Source: Candidatus Bathyarchaeota archaeon (GTDB lineage: Archaea; Thermoproteota; Bathyarchaeia; TCS64; PIYN01). From it: a stretch of DNA of 39,744 nt. Positions 16,245 through 24,335 of the stretch are shown here, one piece after another. The stretch covers positions 1 to 39,744 of the forward strand of contig PIYN01000011.1 of assembly GCA_003601775.1 (NCBI GenBank). The letters run 5' to 3'. A program made the translations under genes and the position numbers. Position 1 is the stretch's first letter; every line of letters begins with the position of its first letter. The notes beneath the pieces were generated by a model. It had not been told where the DNA came from, made no database searches, and saw only the letters and a list, made by a program, of their open reading frames with translations.

Positions 16245-16781
16245 CTACCTCCAGGCCTCTATCTTCGATTCCCCAGCGATGAAGATAACGAGCCCAGGTA
16301 TCTCAGTCTTATGCTCCTTCAACTCGACCCTGAACATCGTCTCTAGGTAGCCACGGAGGTAGAGGGTATGCACAGCGCAGTACTCCACCTTTATCTCGTT
16401 CTCTACTCTTGTGAATTTTCCCCATCCCAAGTTCTGGAGTTCCTTCAGGGCGATACCCCAATTGGAGGGCTTTGTGAGGTCCACACCTCTCAGGTCTGGC
16501 TTCATCACCTTCCTCTTCAGGGCGCTCAGACGCCCAACGTTGTAGATCTGCTCCTCCGTCATCGCCTCAAAGATATCTAGGAACATCCCCCTCTCTATGA
16601 GGATCACTCGGTCTCCGTCGATGCGATAAACATGGGGTAGCCAATTATGCATGGCTAACCTCCTGAAGAAGTGCAACGCCTTAGCTACAGCCTCCTCCTT
16701 GCTCCGAATAAATTTCGTCTTCTCGAGAAAATCGAGGTAATTATAAAGATTATCGCTTATCTTTATGTTAAGAGACTTCAT
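16245..16781 (-). CDS. Ribbon-helix-helix-like protein with unknown C-terminal domain
   Basis: 178 residues. The first ~45 residues (LNIKISDNLYNYLDFLEKTK, IRSKEEAVAKALHFFRRL) look like a ribbon-helix-helix DNA-binding domain: a short strand, then two helices. The remaining ~130 residues form a mixed alpha/beta region (KPSNWGIALKELQNLGWGKF and VEYCAVHTLYLRGYLETMF) that I cannot assign; it could be a sensor domain. A regulator is the best guess. Convergent with lrp with one intervening base. Confidence 0.7.
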   Translation of the reverse strand: MKSLNIKISDNLYNYLDFLEKTKFIRSKEEAVAKALHFFRRLAMHNWLPHVYRIDGDRVILIERGMFLDIFEAMTEEQIYNVGRLSALKRKVMKPDLRGVDLTKPSNWGIALKELQNLGWGKFTRVENEIKVEYCAVHTLYLRGYLETMFRVELKEHKTEIPGLVIFIAGESKIEAWR

Positions 16782-16884
16782 ATGCTTCTCCCTCCCGAGA
16801 CTGATCTCTCCTTACCTTCTCGTATCCCTATATGAATCCTCCCTTTTAGAATCTATAAAACAAATTAGCCAGACGGAGTAATAT

Positions 16885-17481
16885 CTACTCCTCTAAGAGC
16901 CAGAGGGAGGCATCCACTTGACATCTCGCGTCCTTTAAGACGTTCTCTCCGTTAGCCCATCCCATCTCCACAATGAAGTTCAGGAACCTATCTGACCTCA
17001 GGGTGAGATCTCCCATCCTTCTCTTTCTCAGCCTCAAAGAGTTCTGAAAAGTCTCCCTAACCCCTCCTCATATCTCGAGAGAGGGTGACCATCGGTCAAA
17101 TACCAAGAAATCGCCTCCCCCGTGGTCCTCCCGCAGATCATCGCTGTGGGGACGCCCCCACCCACCGTCGGTATCGTCTGCCTCGCGGCATCGCCCACGA
17201 CAAGGAGATTCTTCGCATAGGTCCTCTTAAGAGAACCACCCACAGGGACCAAACCACTCAGGATCGCCGTGGGCGTCGCTTCCTTGAGCTTCTCGGAGTC
17301 AGCGGGTGCTTCCTAATGAAGTAGTCCAGATAGTCGCGGATCGACAAGCTCTTCTCCATGTAAGAGACCCGGCCTCCGTCCCCACGTTGGCAGTGTCCTC
17401 GCTCTTCGGTACGATCTAGGCGTAGGTGTCAGGGGAATAGGCCCTTCCAAAGTACATATCAACGACCTCCGGCCCCTGACC
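16885..17481 (-). pseudogene. Decayed geranylgeranyl reductase-family flavoprotein, C-terminal part
   Basis: The minus strand carries pieces of the C-terminal half of a digeranylgeranylglycerophospholipid (geranylgeranyl) reductase in different frames. From 17481: GPEVVDMYFGRAYSPDTYA, then TAG (17416-17418) where the family has Trp, then IVPKSEDTANVG. A shifted frame gives VSYMEKSLSIRDYLDYFI. A third gives [20 protein letters not shown] and [19 protein letters not shown] (the FAD-binding GDAAR motif) up to TGA near 17034. The next frame continues RLRKRRMGDLTLRSDRFLNF to the end at 16885. One in-frame stop and at least three frameshifts, and the N-terminal half is absent. Intact enzymes of this family saturate archaeal lipid chains. 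Confidence 0.85.
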
Positions 17482-17550
17482 CTATAGTCACATCTTCTTT
17501 AAATTTTTATTTTCGACACCTTTAATTGTTCCCAAGGCGGGGCTTTTCCC

Positions 17551-17952
17551 ATGCATGAGTGGTCCTTGGCTGAGGCGGTGATCCACGCAGCCTCCAAGAT
17601 CGTCGAGAGGGAGGGGTTGAAGGAGGTGAGGGAGGTAGTTATTAGGGTCGGGGAGTTGCAACAGATAGAGCTGGAGGTCTTGGAGTTCGCCCTGACCGAG
17701 CTTAAGAAGGGTACGAGGTTCGAGGATGCGGAGTTTGTCCTTGAGACGATGAGGGCGGAGTTCGAGTGTAGGGTCTGTGGTCATAGGTGGTACTTTGACG
17801 CGAAGGAGCTGGATGAGAGGGTGCAGGAGGATATCCACTTCGTCCCGGAGGTTGTCCACGCCTATGTCAGATGCCCCAGGTGTGGGAGCCCCGACTTCAA
17901 CGTCCTTAAGGGGCGAGGGGTCTGGATCGAGAGGATAAGGGGGCTGAGGTAG
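17551..17952 (+). CDS. hypA: Hydrogenase nickel-insertion protein HypA
   Basis: 133 residues, in the range of archaeal HypA (longer than the ~115 of bacteria). N-terminal MHEWSLAEAV supplies the nickel-binding Met-His-Glu. The zinc site is CRVCG ... CPRCGSPDF, with the archaeal insertion between the pairs (WYFDAKELDERVQEDIHFVP). Delivers nickel to the hydrogenase large subunit. A TATA-like CTTTAAATTT is at about 17497-17506. Two bases separate it from the Mrp-type ATPase gene, its likely partner. Confidence 0.95.
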   Translation: MHEWSLAEAVIHAASKIVEREGLKEVREVVIRVGELQQIELEVLEFALTELKKGTRFEDAEFVLETMRAEFECRVCGHRWYFDAKELDERVQEDIHFVPEVVHAYVRCPRCGSPDFNVLKGRGVWIERIRGLR

Positions 17953-17954
17953 AG

Positions 17955-18686
17955 GTGGTCGATCCCAGGAGGGCGATCATAGGGGAGCGGCTGAGGGGAG
18001 TAGAGAATATAATCGCCGTCTCCAGCGGGAAGGGGGGTGTAGGTAAAAGCATGATAGCCTCAACTCTCGCCCTCATCCTCGCGAGAAAGGGCCTCAGGGT
18101 CGGCCTCTTCGATTTAGACTTCACGAGCCCGGCAACCCACCTCATCTTGGGTGTGGGGGACCTATACCCCGAGGAGGAATATGGGATCATCCCGCCGAGG
18201 GTGCACGGCCTGAGGTATATGTCCATCGTCTACTACTCCAAGGGAGAGACCCTGCCCCTGAGGGGCGCTGATATCTCCAACGCCCTGATAGAGTTGCTCT
18301 CGGTGACGAGGTGGGGGGTGCTGGACTTCCTTATCGTTGATATGCCGCCGGGGATAAGCGATGCGGCCCTCGATATCATCAGGCTCATAGAGGGGTTGAA
18401 GTTCCTCATCGTCACTACTCCCTCAAGGCTGGCCTTCGAGACCGTCGGGAAGTTCATGAGGCTGCTCTTGGAGCTGGATATCCGGATACTCGGCGTCATC
18501 GAGAACATGAAGATAAGCGATTCCACCTTCATCCAGGAGCAGGTCGAGGGGAGGGGGGTGAGATTCTGGGGAGATATCCCCTTCGACCGGAGACTTGAGG
18601 AGACAATAGGGGACGTGGATAGGCTGCTGGAGACGGAGTTCGCTAAGAAGCTGAAGGAACTCGTCGATAAGAACTTAGGAATCTAA
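17955..18686 (+). CDS. Mrp/MinD-type ATPase acting as HypB substitute
   Basis: 243 residues. Deviant Walker A SSGKGGVGKS (about 23-32), switch FDLDFTSPATHLILG, and FLIVDMPPGISDAAL (Walker B), typical of the SIMIBI class Mrp/NBP35/MinD group. The protein is not the GTPase HypB: no HypB metal motif or GTPase signature is seen and no hypB lies in the window. In Thermococcales a Mrp/MinD-type ATPase (mmrHypB) pairs with HypA for nickel insertion; the position directly after hypA supports the same role here. A plain Fe-S carrier of the Mrp type is the alternative. GTG start two bases after the hypA stop. Confidence 0.85.
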   Translation: MVDPRRAIIGERLRGVENIIAVSSGKGGVGKSMIASTLALILARKGLRVGLFDLDFTSPATHLILGVGDLYPEEEYGIIPPRVHGLRYMSIVYYSKGETLPLRGADISNALIELLSVTRWGVLDFLIVDMPPGISDAALDIIRLIEGLKFLIVTTPSRLAFETVGKFMRLLLELDIRILGVIENMKISDSTFIQEQVEGRGVRFWGDIPFDRRLEETIGDVDRLLETEFAKKLKELVDKNLGI

Positions 18687-18718
18687 AGGGGGCTCCCTAT
18701 CCTGACTGGGGGAGATAT

Positions 18719-18729
18719 CCTTTTTAAGG
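18719..18729 (+). promoter_or_regulatory. TATA-like box of hypC-hypD
   Basis: CCTTTTTAAGG sits about 25-30 bases before the hypC ATG at 18753, implying a near-leaderless mRNA for hypC-hypD that is separate from hypA. Confidence 0.5.
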
Positions 18730-18752
18730 GTCTCATAGGAGTCTCTTCTCGG

Positions 18753-19001
18753 ATGTGCCTTGCAATACCCGGGAGGGTCCTTGAGGTCAGGGGTAACACC
18801 GCGAAGGTCGACTTCGGCTACGGGACGACGAGGGACGTAGATATCTCCCTCGTGGACGTCGAGGTAGGACAGTACGTCCTCGTCCATGTGGGGTACGCCA
18901 TCCAAGTGCTGGACGAGGAGGAGGCGGAGGAAACCCTCAGGCTCTGGAGGGAGATACTGAACTCCTCGGAGTCGAGGCCACAGGCTCGTCGCGGGGAGTA
19001 A
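18753..19001 (+). CDS. hypC: Hydrogenase maturation chaperone HypC
   Basis: 82 residues. MCLAIPGRVLEV with the essential Cys2, then KVDFGYGTTRDVDISLVDVE and YVLVHVGYAIQVLDEEEA, all family hallmarks. HypC holds the iron with CO and cyanide ligands together with HypD and passes it to the large subunit. It is followed five bases later by hypD, its physical partner. Confidence 0.97.
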   Translation: MCLAIPGRVLEVRGNTAKVDFGYGTTRDVDISLVDVEVGQYVLVHVGYAIQVLDEEEAEETLRLWREILNSSESRPQARRGE

Positions 19002-19006
19002 CTGCC

Positions 19007-20083
19007 TTGGGAGGTCTCTTCTCCTTCAGGGACCGCGACCTCGCGAGGCTCATCGTGGAGAAGATCAGGGAGCTCGAGCCCCCGAGGCCTGTGAAGTTCT
19101 GCCATGTCTGTGGGACCCATGAGTGGACGATCACCCATTCTGGCCTCCGAGCCCTCCTCCCGGAGAGGGTCTCCGTCATCGCCGGGCCCGGCTGTCCGGT
19201 CTGCATCGTCCCCGCGAGGGAGATCGACGAGGCAGTGTGGCTGGCGTTGAATGGAGTGACCGTGGTGACCTTTGGGGATATGTATCGGGTGCCTGGGTCT
19301 GAGAGATCCCTGGAGGATGCGAAGAGCCTCGGCGGGGATGTCAGGGTCGTCTACAGCGTGAGGGATGCCGTGGAGATGGCGAGGAGGGAGCCGGGCCGCG
19401 ATTTCGTCTTCTTCGCTATAGGCTTTGAGACGACCGCGCCTATGAACGCCATAGAGATACCCAGAAGCCCTGAGAACCTGAGCTTCCTCGTCAGCCACAG
19501 GCTCATCCCCCCGGCGATGGAGCTCCTCGTCGGGATGGAGGACCTGAACATCGATGGCTTCATTGCCCCCGGCCACGTCTCCACCATCATCGGGATGAAG
19601 CCCTACCTGAGGTTCCCCCAGCGATATGGGATGCCCACTGTCATCGCCGGCTTCGAGCCCCTCGACGTCCTCATGGCCGTCTACATGCTCCTGAGGCAGA
19701 TCAGGGAGGGGCGCGCGAGGCTGGAGAACGAGTACACCCGAGCCGTCACCTATGAGGGGAACGTCAGGGCCCAGAGGGCCATCGAGGAGGTCTTCGAGAC
19801 GGTGGACGGGGCGTGGAGGGGGATAGGGGTGATCCCCTCCTCCACCCTCCGCCTCAGGGAGGAGTTCTCCGAGCGGGACGCGAGGAAGAGGTACGACATA
19901 GAGGTGGGGCCCGGCAGGGATATCTACCCCGGGTGCAGCTGCCACCTCGTCATCATCGGGAAGATCACGCCTCGGGAGTGCCCCCTCTTCCTGAAGGCCT
20001 GCACCCCCGAGAAGCCCAAGGGGGCCTGCATGGTCAGCAGCGAGGGGACCTGCAGGATCTGGGCCCTCGAGAGCGGATTATAG
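19007..20083 (+). CDS. hypD: Hydrogenase maturation protein HypD
   Basis: 358 residues. Scaffold on which the Fe(CN)2CO unit is built. FCHVCGTHEWTITHSG (Cys 32 and 35) and IAGPGCPVCIVP (Cys 63 and 66) are the catalytic cysteine motifs. The C-terminal REC, CTPEKPKGACMVSSEGTC region holds the [4Fe-4S] ligands. TTG start with no better alternative; the protein begins FSFRDRDLARLIVEKI as in relatives. Its last six bases overlap the 3' end of convergent hypF. Confidence 0.96.
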   Translation: MGGLFSFRDRDLARLIVEKIRELEPPRPVKFCHVCGTHEWTITHSGLRALLPERVSVIAGPGCPVCIVPAREIDEAVWLALNGVTVVTFGDMYRVPGSERSLEDAKSLGGDVRVVYSVRDAVEMARREPGRDFVFFAIGFETTAPMNAIEIPRSPENLSFLVSHRLIPPAMELLVGMEDLNIDGFIAPGHVSTIIGMKPYLRFPQRYGMPTVIAGFEPLDVLMAVYMLLRQIREGRARLENEYTRAVTYEGNVRAQRAIEEVFETVDGAWRGIGVIPSSTLRLREEFSERDARKRYDIEVGPGRDIYPGCSCHLVIIGKITPRECPLFLKACTPEKPKGACMVSSEGTCRIWALESGL

Positions 20084-22408
20084 TGTTGTGAGGGCGGCGA
20101 CGGCCGCCTGTCCCAGGGAGAGCCCCCCATCGCCGCAGGGGACCCTCCTGTGGTGCAGGAACCTGTACTCCCTCTCCTCCACCCTCCTATGTATTATCCG
20201 GGTCATCATGTCGTTATAGGCGACGCCCCCGGTGAAGCCTATTACCCTGAGACCCCGATCCTCCGCCACCCTCAACGCCATCTCCGCCAACCCCTCGGCT
20301 AGGGCCTCCTGGAAGGCGTAGGCTAGATCCTCCATTCTATATTGGTCCCTCAGCTCTAGGAGCCTCCGCACCATCTGAGAGGTCTTGAGGACGAGCCTCC
20401 CTCTCCGCTCCTCTACCTCAAGCGGAAGCCCGATGGGCTGTGGGGTGCCCCTCTCCGCCGCTGCCTCCAGCTTCATCGCCCCCTCCCCCTCGTAGGTCCT
20501 GGTGTAGGAGATGCCCAGGAGGCAGGAGACGGCGTCCAGGAGCCTCCCGGCGCTCGTCGTCATGGGTGTGTAGATCCGCCTCTCCAGCTGATTGAAGACC
20601 ATCTCGATCTCCCTCTCGCCGAGGGCGAAGCCCTTCAGGCAGTTCTTGGAGAGGAAGTCCCTGAGTTCCTCCTCGGGGACCTCCCCATAGAGGATCCCCT
20701 GGAGCATCCTCCCATATCTGTAGGTGCAGAGGTCCCCGCCGGGCATCGGCTGGGGCTCCAAGTGCCCGACCCTCTCGAAGTCCATATACCCCCCGACGAG
20801 GATCTCGCCGCCCCAGGGGGCTCCATCGCTTCCATAGCCGTATCCGTCGCAGACGATGCCCACTATCTCATCTTCCGCCTTGATCCCGCTCTCAGCCATG
20901 AGGGAGGCAAGGTGGGCGTGGTGGTGCTGGACCTCGATGAGCTGGGCCCCCGCCGCCTCAGCCAGCTCAGACGCGACGGCCCTTGAGAGGAAGCCTGGAT
21001 GTAGGTCGCAGGCCACCGCCTCCGGCCTTTCCACCCTGAGGAGCTTCATCAGGTGTCTCAGGGCCTCCTGTAGGAAGTCGAGGGCCTCGGGGCTCTCTAT
21101 GTCGCCGAGGTGCTGGGTCAGGTAGCACTTATCCTCCTTCAAGATCGAGGCGGTGGAGGTGAGCTCTGGGCCGACGGCGACGACCCTCCTGGGTGAGGAG
21201 AAGGGGAGCTCTATCGGCATCGGGACGTAGCCCCTCGACCTCCTCAGGAAGGTGGGGTGATCATCGATGACCCTGAGGACGGAGTCGTCGCACCTTGCCC
21301 AGATCCTCCTGTTGTGGAGGAGGAGGTAGTCCGCCACGCCTCTCAGCCTCTTGAAGGCCTCCTCGTTGGAGATGATCATGGGCTCCCCGGGGAGGTTCGC
21401 GGAGGTCATTATAAGAGCGGGGTCCTTTGTGTAGTGGAAGAGGAGGTAGTGTATCCCCGAGTAGGGGAGCATCACGCCGACGGTGTGGAGGCCGGGGGAG
21501 ACCTCGTCGGAGAGGGGGAAGGGCTCCCGCTTCCTGAGGACGACGATGGGCCTCGAGTAGGAGGTGAGCAGCTCCTCCTCCAGCTTGGAGACGAGGGCGT
21601 ATCCCCTCACGGCCTCAAGGCTGGGGCTCATGACGGCGAAGGGCTTCTCTGCTTTCCTCCTCCTCTCCCTGAGTCTGAGGACCGGGTCGTCCTCCGCCGC
21701 CTTCACCGCCAGGTGTATCCCCCCTATCCCCTTCACCGCGACTATGGAGCCCTCCTCGAGGAGCCCCGCCGCTACCCTTATCGGGTCCTCCTCATCCACG
21801 ACGTTTCCCTCCGGGTCGTAGAGGGTCATCTTCGGGCCGTTCTCGGGGCAACAGATGGTCTGGGCGTTGAAGCGCCGGTCGAGGGGGTCGTAGAACTCCC
21901 GACTGCACTCCTGGCATAGGGGGAACTCGGCCATGGTCGTCCGCTCCCTGTCATAGGGGATGTCGATTATCGTCGTGAAGCGGGGGCCGCAGAGGGCGCA
22001 GCAGGTGAAGGGGTAGAGGTAGTGTCGATCCTTGGGGTTGAAGAGGTCCCTGAGGCACTCCTCGCAGATGGAGATATCCGGGGGGATGATGGAGAGCTTG
22101 ACGTCCCTCCTCCCCAGGTCGCTGTTGTCTATCCTGAAATCCGAGTAATCGTCCCTGAAGTCCAGCCACTCCACGTCTATCTGCGTGTAGATGGCGATGG
22201 GGGGCTTCTCCTCCCTCAGATCTTTCAGAAAGGACCTGATCGCCTCCTCCTCCCCGTTCACGTCGATCTCGACCCCCGCATCGCCCAGGTTTCTCACGTA
22301 GCCCTTCAGGCCCCTCCTCACGGCCAGCCTGTAGACGAAGGGCCTGAAGCCGATCCCTTGGACGAGGCCTGAGATGGAGACGATCGCTCTCCTCTTCAAA
22401 GGAACCAA
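20078..22408 (-). CDS. hypF: Carbamoyltransferase HypF
   Basis: 776 residues, full length. Domains in order: acylphosphatase (ISGLVQGIGFRPFVYRLA, about 12-30), two zinc-finger segments (CEECLRDLF...CCALCGPRFT; CQECSREFY...CCPENGPKM), a YrdC-like domain (about 205-390), and a Kae1-like domain with EVQHHHAHLASL, CDGYGYGSDGAPWGG and the C-terminal GFTGGVAYND and VPCGDGGLSLGQA. It makes a cyanide precursor from carbamoyl phosphate for HypE. In the second zinc segment the usual CPxCGP reads CPENGP, so one zinc cysteine is Asn. TTG start; ATG absent nearby. Confidence 0.96.
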   Translation of the reverse strand: MVPLKRRAIVSISGLVQGIGFRPFVYRLAVRRGLKGYVRNLGDAGVEIDVNGEEEAIRSFLKDLREEKPPIAIYTQIDVEWLDFRDDYSDFRIDNSDLGRRDVKLSIIPPDISICEECLRDLFNPKDRHYLYPFTCCALCGPRFTTIIDIPYDRERTTMAEFPLCQECSREFYDPLDRRFNAQTICCPENGPKMTLYDPEGNVVDEEDPIRVAAGLLEEGSIVAVKGIGGIHLAVKAAEDDPVLRLRERRRKAEKPFAVMSPSLEAVRGYALVSKLEEELLTSYSRPIVVLRKREPFPLSDEVSPGLHTVGVMLPYSGIHYLLFHYTKDPALIMTSANLPGEPMIISNEEAFKRLRGVADYLLLHNRRIWARCDDSVLRVIDDHPTFLRRSRGYVPMPIELPFSSPRRVVAVGPELTSTASILKEDKCYLTQHLGDIESPEALDFLQEALRHLMKLLRVERPEAVACDLHPGFLSRAVASELAEAAGAQLIEVQHHHAHLASLMAESGIKAEDEIVGIVCDGYGYGSDGAPWGGEILVGGYMDFERVGHLEPQPMPGGDLCTYRYGRMLQGILYGEVPEEELRDFLSKNCLKGFALGEREIEMVFNQLERRIYTPMTTSAGRLLDAVSCLLGISYTRTYEGEGAMKLEAAAERGTPQPIGLPLEVEERRGRLVLKTSQMVRRLLELRDQYRMEDLAYAFQEALAEGLAEMALRVAEDRGLRVIGFTGGVAYNDMMTRIIHRRVEEREYRFLHHRRVPCGDGGLSLGQAAVAALTTL

Positions 22409-22482
22409 CCCGTTCCCCGTGGGGTCATGCTAACTCCCTAATCCATGGAGAGGAGGCCTCTATAAAATCGTTCCCAAGGGCC

Positions 22483-23496
22483 TCAGCAGATCCTCGGCAT
22501 GGGGGAGCCGAGGGGCTCCCTCACGACCCTCCTTCCCCCAACGAGGGTCTCCAGGATCACCCTTCCCTTCCCCTCGAGGACCTCCCCCACTATCGCGGCA
22601 TCCCTGCCGTACCTATCCCTCCTAACGGCCTCCAAGACCTCCTGGGCCTTCTCCCTCTCGACACCGATGATCGCGACACCCTCGTTGGCCAGTTCCAAGG
22701 GGTCGAGGCCGAGCATCTCGGCGGCGCTCCTCACCACCCCCCTTATGGGGATCTCCTCCTCCCAGAGCAGGATATCGACCCCTGACTTCCTCGCCATGTC
22801 GTTGAGGGCGCCTGCCACGCCCCCCCTCGTCGGATCCTTCATCGCCGTGACCCCACCGACTCTGAGGACCTCCCTGATCATATCCCAGAGGGGCGCCACA
22901 TCTGACTCCAAGGGGGCCTCGAACTGGAGTCCCTCCCGGATGGAGAGGAGGGAGAGCTGATGGTTCCCTATGGTCCCCGTGAAGATGATCCTGTCCCCGG
23001 GCCTGAGGCCGCCGTCAGTGACGACTCTCTCGGCGAGGCCCACGCCGCTTGCGTTGATCATCAACTTGTCCAGTTCCCCATGCTCGACGACCTTCGTATC
23101 CCCGGCGATGAGGGGGACCCCCACCTCCTCCAGGGACCGATTCATCGAGTCCACCACCCTCCTCAGCACCTCGATGGGGAGTCCCTCCTCCAGGACGATG
23201 GAGGTCGCGAGGGCCAGAGGGGCTGCTCCCATCACGGCGAGGTCGTTCACGGTCCCGCAGATGGCGAGCCTCCCTATATCGCCCCCCGGGAAGAAGAGAG
23301 GCCTCACCGTGTAAGCATCCGTCGTGAAGACGATGTTGCAGCCGTCTATAGGGATTGTCGCGCCATCGTCCATCTCAGGTAGCCCGATGCCGCCTTCCAC
23401 CCTGTTACGCCTATAGGCGGGGATGATGACCTCCTCGACGAGCTCCCGCATCAGCCTCCCACCGCCCCCATGCTCGAGTTTAATCACATCCTTCAT
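22483..23496 (-). CDS. hypE: Hydrogenase maturation protein HypE
   Basis: 337 residues, PurM/AIR-synthase fold. KLEHGGGGRLMRELVEEVII start, VFTTDAYTVRPLFFPGGDIG, and the C-terminal PMPRIC whose last cysteine receives the carbamoyl group from HypF and is dehydrated to thiocyanate (the cyanide donor). ATG 23496. It precedes hypF on the minus strand with a 74-base gap containing a TATA-like TTTTATAG (minus strand, near 22462), so hypF may also be made separately. Confidence 0.97.
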   Translation of the reverse strand: MKDVIKLEHGGGGRLMRELVEEVIIPAYRRNRVEGGIGLPEMDDGATIPIDGCNIVFTTDAYTVRPLFFPGGDIGRLAICGTVNDLAVMGAAPLALATSIVLEEGLPIEVLRRVVDSMNRSLEEVGVPLIAGDTKVVEHGELDKLMINASGVGLAERVVTDGGLRPGDRIIFTGTIGNHQLSLLSIREGLQFEAPLESDVAPLWDMIREVLRVGGVTAMKDPTRGGVAGALNDMARKSGVDILLWEEEIPIRGVVRSAAEMLGLDPLELANEGVAIIGVEREKAQEVLEAVRRDRYGRDAAIVGEVLEGKGRVILETLVGGRRVVREPLGSPMPRIC

Positions 23497-23580
23497 GTCG
23501 AGGCCTCCTCTTCAAGAGGGGGGCTAACTCTCTTTTCTACTTTCCCCTATTGAAGCATCAATCGGTTTGGGATAGGGCGC

Positions 23581-23713
23581 TCAGGCGAAGAGGCACTGAT
23601 CGACCGTGAAGGTGAAGACCGCGACGAGGTCGATGCAGAACCTAGCGGGGTCAAAGGATCCCAGACCCAGTGAGGTGCTGGAGCCCAGAAGAGGCGATGA
23701 AGAGAGCTACCAT
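23581..23713 (-). pseudogene. Interrupted small membrane-protein-like frame behind the AbrB gene
   Basis: After the AbrB stop the minus strand has GGAGGG and an ATG at 23713: MVALFIASSGLQHLTGSGIL, then TGA (23651-23653). Shifted by one frame it continues DPARFCIDLVAVFTFTVDQC to a stop at 23581. Both pieces are hydrophobic, so together they look like a short two-helix membrane protein with one frameshift. No family recognised. It could be chance. Confidence 0.3.
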
Positions 23714-23752
23714 CGCGATGAGAACCCTCGATCCTCCCTCCAAAAAACCGCT

Positions 23753-23935
23753 TTATCCCTTCTCAATAATCAACTTCCCATCTTCCACAACAAACAGAAC
23801 CAAGTCACCCTCCTCAAATCGGAAGAGGGCACGTACACGCCTCGGCATGGTGATCTGATAATTCCTCGTGATCACAGAACTCGCCAGAACCCTTCTCCCT
23901 TTATTCAAAATCTTCTCCGAGTCCAATTTAAACAC
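23753..23935 (-). CDS. AbrB/SpoVT-type DNA-binding protein
   Basis: 60 residues. The swapped-hairpin domain is clear: SSVITRNYQITMPRRVRALF then FEEGDLVLFVVEDGKLIIEK. Such proteins are usually antitoxins of VapBC-like pairs or small regulators. No intact toxin gene adjoins it: downstream lies only a broken hydrophobic frame. The start is uncertain; ATG 23935 gives an 18-residue N-terminal extension before the domain. Confidence 0.85.
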   Translation of the reverse strand: MFKLDSEKILNKGRRVLASSVITRNYQITMPRRVRALFRFEEGDLVLFVVEDGKLIIEKG

Positions 23936-24000
23936 TTGCTATAATTGAATCTCTGTAAATTTTTAAGGATATCTAGGAGAAATAGGACAATTACTATTAG

Positions 24001-24168
24001 GTGAACGGGGTGGAGGTCTCGGTCGCTGGGGCCTCTATCATCATAAGGTTGGAGAGGGAGGAGGCCCTGGCCTTATTGGAGGAGGCGGGAGATATAGAGG
24101 TGGGGGTCAGGCCGACGCTCTACGAGCTTTTAGACCGTGTCGCGGAGGTCCTTGGCGAGGAATTTTAG
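24001..24168 (+). CDS. Small acidic protein, hypothetical
   Basis: 55 residues from GTG 24001, ending TAG 24166-24168. Sequence pieces: VEVSVAGASIIIRLEREEAL and PTLYELLDRVAEVLGEEF. GC-rich third positions like neighbouring real genes, and a TATA-like AATTTTTAAGG at about 23957-23967 about 35-45 bases upstream, support coding. No family recognised. Confidence 0.45.
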   Translation: MNGVEVSVAGASIIIRLEREEALALLEEAGDIEVGVRPTLYELLDRVAEVLGEEF

Positions 24169-24230
24169 AAATTCTCCCTCAGGGGAGGATATAAGCCCTC
24201 TGTCTCATTTATACTCGATATTACAAATAA

Positions 24231-24262
24231 AAATGTTTAAATACAGATTTTCGATACATCGA
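24231..24262 (+). promoter_or_regulatory. Promoter and dyad before the TrmB-type gene
   Basis: ATGTTTAAATACAG (24231-24244) is TATA-like. A palindrome TCGAT-AC-ATCGA (24251-24262) follows directly, over the expected transcription start, where an autorepressor could bind. Confidence 0.4.
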
Positions 24263-24335
24263 GTTGGAGATAGATCTTGCACTATGTTCCTTGTACCGAT
24301 GGGGGTATTAACTCCTCTATCTGGAGGTGTTTGAA

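Noticed and set aside
17955-18686. Calling the gene after hypA a GTPase HypB
   Set aside because: Deviant Walker A SSGKGGVGKS and MinD-like motifs; no HypB metal or GTPase motifs.
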